Shown here piece after piece: positions 7,762 through 11,266 of a DNA stretch of 11,266 nucleotides (positions are counted from its first letter, which is position 1; each line of letters starts with the position of its first letter). The stretch spans positions 1-11,266 of the forward strand of contig CAJOQA010000275.1 in assembly GCA_905236465.1 (NCBI GenBank). The letters run 5' to 3'. The translations under genes and the position numbers were made by a program. This stretch comes from an uncultured Treponema sp. (GTDB taxonomy: Bacteria > Spirochaetota > Spirochaetia > Treponematales > Treponemataceae). A model generated the notes under the pieces. The model was not told the origin of the DNA. It did no database searches and saw only the letters and a list, made by a program, of their open reading frames with translations.

Positions 7762-9999
7762 ATGCCAAAGTTAACCTTGCTTTCACAAACGCCTTTTAAA
7801 ATTGAACTACCAAAAGAAGTCCTAAATAATAAGCGGCACCTTACAGCAGAGGAAATAAAAGTTCTTAAAGAAAACAGGAATATTTCTTCTGACCCTAGCT
7901 GGAATAATGTTTGGGTATGCAACGAAGAAGGTCTTTTTGACCCCTCTTTAATTTTGCAAAGTGAGTTTATGGGCTGGGTTGTTATTGGTAGCCTCCGCCC
8001 TGCAAGTTTAAAGTTCCATGATCTTGAGCTAAAGACAGGAATCTATAAATCAGTCTTAAAAAATGTAAAAGTAGGTGACGACTGTGTTATCCACAATGTG
8101 GGCTTTATTGAAAACTATAGGCTTGAAAACCGTGTTATGCTTTTTAACGTGCAGGAAATGTCTTGCACAAGTCATTCTAAGTTCGGCGAAGGTATACTAA
8201 AGGCAGATGAAGAAGAAAAAAATCGTATATGGATAGGTGTTGGCAATGAAAACGGAGAACGTTCAGTTCTTCCTTTTACAGATATGATACCTTCAGATGC
8301 CTACCTTTGGTCCCGTTATCGGGAAGATAAAGAGTTGATGGCTCGTTTTATAGAGCTTACAGAATACGGTAACAAAAGGGATGTGGCAACTTTTGGTGTT
8401 GTGGAAGACGATGCTGTAATAAAAAATTGTACTCTTCTAAAAGATGCCAAAATTGGACGTTGCTCATATATAAAAGGAGCCTTTAAGCTAAAAAATATAA
8501 CAGTTTTGTCTTCTGAAGATGAACCTAGCCAGATAGGGGAGGGGGTTGAGCTTGTCAATGGCATAATGGGATATGGTTGCCACGTTTTTTATCAGGCAGT
8601 TGCAGTTCGTTTTGTTATGGGGCGTAACTGCCAGCTAAAATATGGGGCAAGGCTCTTGAACTCAGTTTTAGGAGATAATTCAACAGTTTCTTGTTGTGAA
8701 CTTCTTAATAACCTGATTTTCCCCTTCCATGAACAGCACCACAATTCATCTTTCCTGATTGCCGCAACCATTCAGGGGCAAAGCAATATAGCATCAGCTG
8801 CAACGATAGGTAGCAATCATAATTCAAGATCCCCCGATGGAGAGATGCTTGCCGGCCGTGGTTTTTGGCCAGGCTTGTGCTCAGATTTTAAATATGATTC
8901 CCGTTTTGCATCTTTTGTTCTTGTCGCAAAGGGCTCTTATCAAAATGAGCTTAATATAACCTATCCCTTTAGTTTGCTAGCCCCATCTTCAAAAGACTGC
9001 ACAGTGCACATTATTCCTGGCTACTGGTTCCTCTACAATATGTATGCGGTTGTGCGCAATAAGTATAAGTTTATCTCTAGGGACAAGCGTGTCGTAAAAG
9101 TGCAGCATATAGAAACTAACCCCTTAGCCCCTGATACAATTCAAGAAGTAGTTTCTTCCATTCACCGCATAATAGAGCTTACCGGCCGTTATCTAAAATT
9201 GCCCGCGGAACTTTGCAAGAAGATGACAGAATCAAATCCCAGACCCTCTGTTTTGGAAAAGTTTCGGGCAAAGGCTGTGCTTGCCAAAGGGGAGGACCTT
9301 CTGCAAGTTGCAAAGGATTATCTTCATCAAAACTCTGACGCAAAGTTTTTGTTGACAGATGACAGGTGCCAGAAAAGATACGGGGCCGTCATCTATAAGC
9401 CTGCACAAGGCTACAGGGAATACCGCCGTATAGTAAAATACTTTGCCGCTGACAGCCTTATTGACTGGGCAAAAAGTATAGGGAAAAGCTGCCTTAGCGT
9501 AAAAGATCTACTTGAGCTTAATGATACTGTTCCCCTCTATTCAAAATGGGTCAATGCCGGAGGTCAGGTTATAGCAGAAGACCTTGTTTTTGAATTATTC
9601 AATCAGATAAAGAGCGGTAAAATAAACAAGTGGGAAGAAGTCCATGCTTTTTATGATAAGTGCCAAGAATCCTATGGTCTTTATAAAGCCCGCTATTCGC
9701 TAAGCCTGCTAGAATACCTGTATTCAAGGCCACTCTCTGCTTTTACCCCTGACATTTATCAGGACATAATGTATGACGTAGCCTACGTAAGTGTCAACAT
9801 GTTTGAATCTTCAATAAGCTCCAGGGACAAGGATTATACAGATTTTTTCCGCTCCATTACCTTCCGTAACAAAGAGGAAATGGAAGCTGTTCTTGGAAAA
9901 ATAAATGATTCCTCATTCTTAAAGGATTTAAAACGTGCAACTGATAATTTTAATACAGATTTGCAGAAAATGTTTCAAAACCTTATCCTACAGGAATAG
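7762..9999 (+). CDS. DUF4954-family protein with left-handed beta-helix repeats
   Basis: The function is unknown. The 745-residue product has two runs of hexapeptide-type turns, about residues 95-130 (VKVGDDCVIHNVGFI) and about 215-370 (for example DDAVIKNCTLLKDAKIG). This is the fold of bacterial acyl and sugar-nucleotide transferases. A distinctive segment follows at about 350-372 (GSNHNSRSPDGE, then GRGFWPGL), then a mostly helical C-terminal half. This layout matches what I remember of DUF4954, found in Bacteroidetes and treponemes; the assignment is from memory. I chose the ATG at 7762 because the promoter -10 lies just before it. A TTG at 7726 would extend the frame by 12 residues, but it overlaps the -35 box. 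No signal peptide is evident, so it is probably cytoplasmic. Its 3' end overlaps the convergent AEC gene by 12 bp, and nothing nearby reveals a substrate. Confidence 0.85.
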   Translation: MPKLTLLSQTPFKIELPKEVLNNKRHLTAEEIKVLKENRNISSDPSWNNVWVCNEEGLFDPSLILQSEFMGWVVIGSLRPASLKFHDLELKTGIYKSVLKNVKVGDDCVIHNVGFIENYRLENRVMLFNVQEMSCTSHSKFGEGILKADEEEKNRIWIGVGNENGERSVLPFTDMIPSDAYLWSRYREDKELMARFIELTEYGNKRDVATFGVVEDDAVIKNCTLLKDAKIGRCSYIKGAFKLKNITVLSSEDEPSQIGEGVELVNGIMGYGCHVFYQAVAVRFVMGRNCQLKYGARLLNSVLGDNSTVSCCELLNNLIFPFHEQHHNSSFLIAATIQGQSNIASAATIGSNHNSRSPDGEMLAGRGFWPGLCSDFKYDSRFASFVLVAKGSYQNELNITYPFSLLAPSSKDCTVHIIPGYWFLYNMYAVVRNKYKFISRDKRVVKVQHIETNPLAPDTIQEVVSSIHRIIELTGRYLKLPAELCKKMTESNPRPSVLEKFRAKAVLAKGEDLLQVAKDYLHQNSDAKFLLTDDRCQKRYGAVIYKPAQGYREYRRIVKYFAADSLIDWAKSIGKSCLSVKDLLELNDTVPLYSKWVNAGGQVIAEDLVFELFNQIKSGKINKWEEVHAFYDKCQESYGLYKARYSLSLLEYLYSRPLSAFTPDIYQDIMYDVAYVSVNMFESSISSRDKDYTDFFRSITFRNKEEMEAVLGKINDSSFLKDLKRATDNFNTDLQKMFQNLILQE

Positions 10000-10932
10000 A
10001 GAAATTAAGTAGACCCAAAGAGGGGTTGAGATAATGCATAATGCGGAAGTGAGCGCTACAATAAAGGCTGCGTAAGAAGAGTCTCTTTTAAAAATAACGG
10101 CTAAAGATGTAATGCTCATGCCGATTGGGCATATTGCAGCAATAAAGGCTGTAATAGCCATAAGTTTTATATCGTGGGTATTTTTAAAAAGAATAAGGCT
10201 TGCAATAACAAGGGCAAGTACTGCTGCAGGGCACAAAATAAGCCGTACTGCGGCTGTCCAAGCTGACCGTAAAAGAAGTCTCTTTTCCAGTTTCCCCCTA
10301 TTAAAGTCAGCAAAAACCATGCCAAGCAGAATCATGCTAAGTGCCGTGTTCATCTGCCCAATATAAAGAACCGGCTTCGCAACAATTTCAGGAAGACTTC
10401 CTGGCAAGCAAAAGAGAATGAACCCGATTACAACTGCCAAAACGTTTGGGTTCAACACAATTTTTTTTATGCTAAAAGAACAGCCTAATGCCTTTGGTGC
10501 AAAAATCCAAAGCAGTATGTTAAAGATAACAAGATAACCTGTCAGGTAAAAAACACCTTCTTGGCCTAAAACTCCGTTTATCAGCGGAATGCCAATAAAA
10601 CCGCTGTTTGTAAATATGACACCCGTCCTGTCAATTCCATCAAGAAGTTTTCCTTCTTCTGACTTACTCCGTATTACTAAGCAGGCAACAATCATCATCA
10701 GCAAGTGAATGGCAAGAGAAAGCAAGAGCATAAAAGCAAGCGATTTTATTTTCTGACTGTCATAAGGAATGTTCAGCGCATTCAAAAGCATACAGGGGTT
10801 TACAAGATAGAGCAAAATTTTACTTGTAAAATTTATTTCGCTTTGACCGAATTTAAATTTTTTTGCGACGGCAAAAGAAATCAAAACAACAACCATCATG
10901 TAGCATAATTGCTTAAATACAAGTAAAGACAT
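9988..10932 (-). CDS. AEC (auxin efflux carrier) family permease
   Basis: This 314-residue inner-membrane transporter has about ten hydrophobic segments, roughly at 5-23, 36-54, 66-88, 103-122, 126-145, 160-178, 185-210, 222-252, 257-280 and 288-313. Family hallmarks are visible: NPCMLL in the second segment, TNSGFIGIPL in the fourth, the central NPNVLAVVIG motif, and a CPIGM segment near the end. Bacterial members (for example malonate or malate carriers) move organic anions, but the family is broad and the substrate cannot be read here. The length is normal for the family. The ATG at 10932 follows a -10 box by only 9 nt, so its mRNA is probably leaderless; no ribosome binding site is seen. 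It is divergent from the C_GCAxxG_C_C gene and convergent with the DUF4954 gene. Confidence 0.92.
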   Translation of the reverse strand: MSLLVFKQLCYMMVVVLISFAVAKKFKFGQSEINFTSKILLYLVNPCMLLNALNIPYDSQKIKSLAFMLLLSLAIHLLMMIVACLVIRSKSEEGKLLDGIDRTGVIFTNSGFIGIPLINGVLGQEGVFYLTGYLVIFNILLWIFAPKALGCSFSIKKIVLNPNVLAVVIGFILFCLPGSLPEIVAKPVLYIGQMNTALSMILLGMVFADFNRGKLEKRLLLRSAWTAAVRLILCPAAVLALVIASLILFKNTHDIKLMAITAFIAAICPIGMSITSLAVIFKRDSSYAAFIVALTSALCIISTPLWVYLISLFL

Positions 10933-10970
10933 AGTGAAGGCAGTATAGCATTTTTTTGATTTTTAGTGAA
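10932..10970 (+). repeat. Direct repeat TAGTGAA flanking the AEC -10 box
   Basis: TAGTGAA occurs at 10932-10938 and 10964-10970, exactly 32 bp (about three helical turns) apart. One copy covers the AEC -35 and the other covers the predicted transcription and translation start. It may be a pair of operator half-sites or chance in an AT-rich region. Confidence 0.3.
10942..10970 (-). promoter_or_regulatory. AEC gene promoter, predicted leaderless
   Basis: On the minus strand, TTCACT (10965-10970) and TATACT (10942-10947) are separated by 17 bp; TGC before the -10 makes it an extended -10. The ATG at 10932 starts 9 nt after the -10 box, leaving a leader of about 0-4 nt. Confidence 0.65.
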
Positions 10971-10989
10971 AGGCTTCTGGAAAAAAAAC

Positions 10990-11018
10990 TTGAAAAATAA
11001 GAAGTATACAGTTATATT
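10990..11018 (+). promoter_or_regulatory. Promoter of the C_GCAxxG_C_C-family gene
   Basis: TTGAAA (10990-10995, 5 of 6 matches) and TATATT (11013-11018, 5 of 6) are separated by 17 bp. The predicted start near 11025 gives a 40-nt leader that carries a canonical ribosome binding site. Confidence 0.7.
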
Positions 11019-11053
11019 TTAAAGGTCTGTAAATAATCCACAAACGTAACCAC

Positions 11054-11059
11054 AAGGAG
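11054..11059 (+). promoter_or_regulatory. Ribosome binding site AAGGAG
   Basis: AAGGAG lies 5 nt before the ATG at 11065 and fixes that start. It shows that this genome uses standard Shine-Dalgarno sites, which makes their absence at carD, the DUF4954 gene and the AEC gene meaningful. Confidence 0.85.
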
Positions 11060-11064
11060 TTTTT

Positions 11065-11266
11065 ATGACTTTACAAGAAAGAGCTGAGCTGGCGGCAGAT
11101 TTAAAAGCTACAGGACAATGCAATTGTACTCAGTCAGTGTTAAAAGCCTTTGAAGATAAACTTCCCATATCATCTGCAGACTATATGAAGCTTGCAGCCG
11201 GATTTGCCGCAGGTATGGGTTGCATGGAATCGACTTGCGGGGCCCTAATAGGAGCTGTTATGATAG
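11065..11266 (+). CDS. C_GCAxxG_C_C family (putative redox-active) protein, 3'-partial
   Basis: Sixty-seven codons are present before the right edge. The start has QCNCTQSVLKAF (residues 18-29), followed by LAAGFAAGMGCMESTCGALIGA (43-64). This matches the small C_GCAxxG_C_C family: an early Cys followed by a helix, then a glycine-rich GFxxGMG segment, and then a CGAxxGA motif; the later cysteines would lie beyond the window. Members are typically about 120-170 residues, cysteine-rich, and described as putative redox-active or metal-binding, with no firm biochemical role. This copy has C19, C21, C53 and C58 in the visible part; C21 and C53 may be extra cysteines relative to the family pattern. 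The promoter and ribosome binding site are canonical. It is divergent from the AEC permease, 132 bp away, and shares that intergenic region. Confidence 0.85.
   Translation, partial: MTLQERAELAADLKATGQCNCTQSVLKAFEDKLPISSADYMKLAAGFAAGMGCMESTCGALIGAVMI

Noticed and set aside
7593..7799. Small plus-strand open frame in the adk/DUF4954 intergenic region
   Set aside because: It crosses the adk promoter and runs into the DUF4954 gene in another frame, with no ribosome binding site or recognisable sequence.

Overview
The window looks like a chromosomal segment of a spirochaete, most likely Treponema or a close relative. This rests on a very long, low-complexity cytoplasmic coiled-coil protein of the kind seen in treponemes, a fused IspD-IspF enzyme next to a CarD-type regulator, and a DUF4954-type beta-helix protein. 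Base composition is moderately AT-rich. There are no rRNA or tRNA genes, insertion sequences, phage genes or CRISPR arrays, so this is core genome rather than a mobile island.

Layout. Positions 3-5006 (+) hold the 3' part of a giant coiled-coil gene that begins upstream of the window. Its first ~725 bp are eleven 66-bp tandem units. An in-frame TAA at 90-92 interrupts the frame inside unit 2. The gene ends in a basic linker and a small helix-turn-helix-like domain. Convergent to it is a minus-strand group read from right to left: adk (7559-6927), a CarD/CdnL-family regulator (6848-6198) and ispDF (6208-5003). carD and ispDF overlap and are probably translationally coupled, while carD has its own strong promoter. 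A divergent 202-bp region separates adk from a plus-strand DUF4954 gene (7762-9999). That gene runs tail-to-tail, with a 12-bp overlap, into an AEC-family permease (10932-9988, -). A divergent 132-bp region then leads to a plus-strand C_GCAxxG_C_C-family gene (from 11065) that runs off the right edge.

How the genes fit together. adk (adenylate balance), carD (RNA polymerase-promoter complex stabilisation) and ispDF (isoprenoid precursor synthesis by the MEP pathway) are housekeeping functions. The DUF4954 protein resembles left-handed beta-helix sugar nucleotidyl/acyl transferases, but its substrate is unknown. The AEC permease probably exports small organic anions or similar solutes.

The most notable points are: (i) a 748-codon stretch in perfect 11-residue (hendecad) register, with a premature stop near its visible start; (ii) a helix-turn-helix-like tail on that fibre protein; (iii) three of the five promoters I can read place the -10 box only 7-9 nt before the ATG, predicting leaderless mRNAs for carD, the DUF4954 gene and the AEC gene; and (iv) two convergent gene pairs whose coding ends overlap. 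I saw no sign of an undescribed multi-gene system. The coiled-coil/HTH protein and the leaderless promoter pattern are the best leads.
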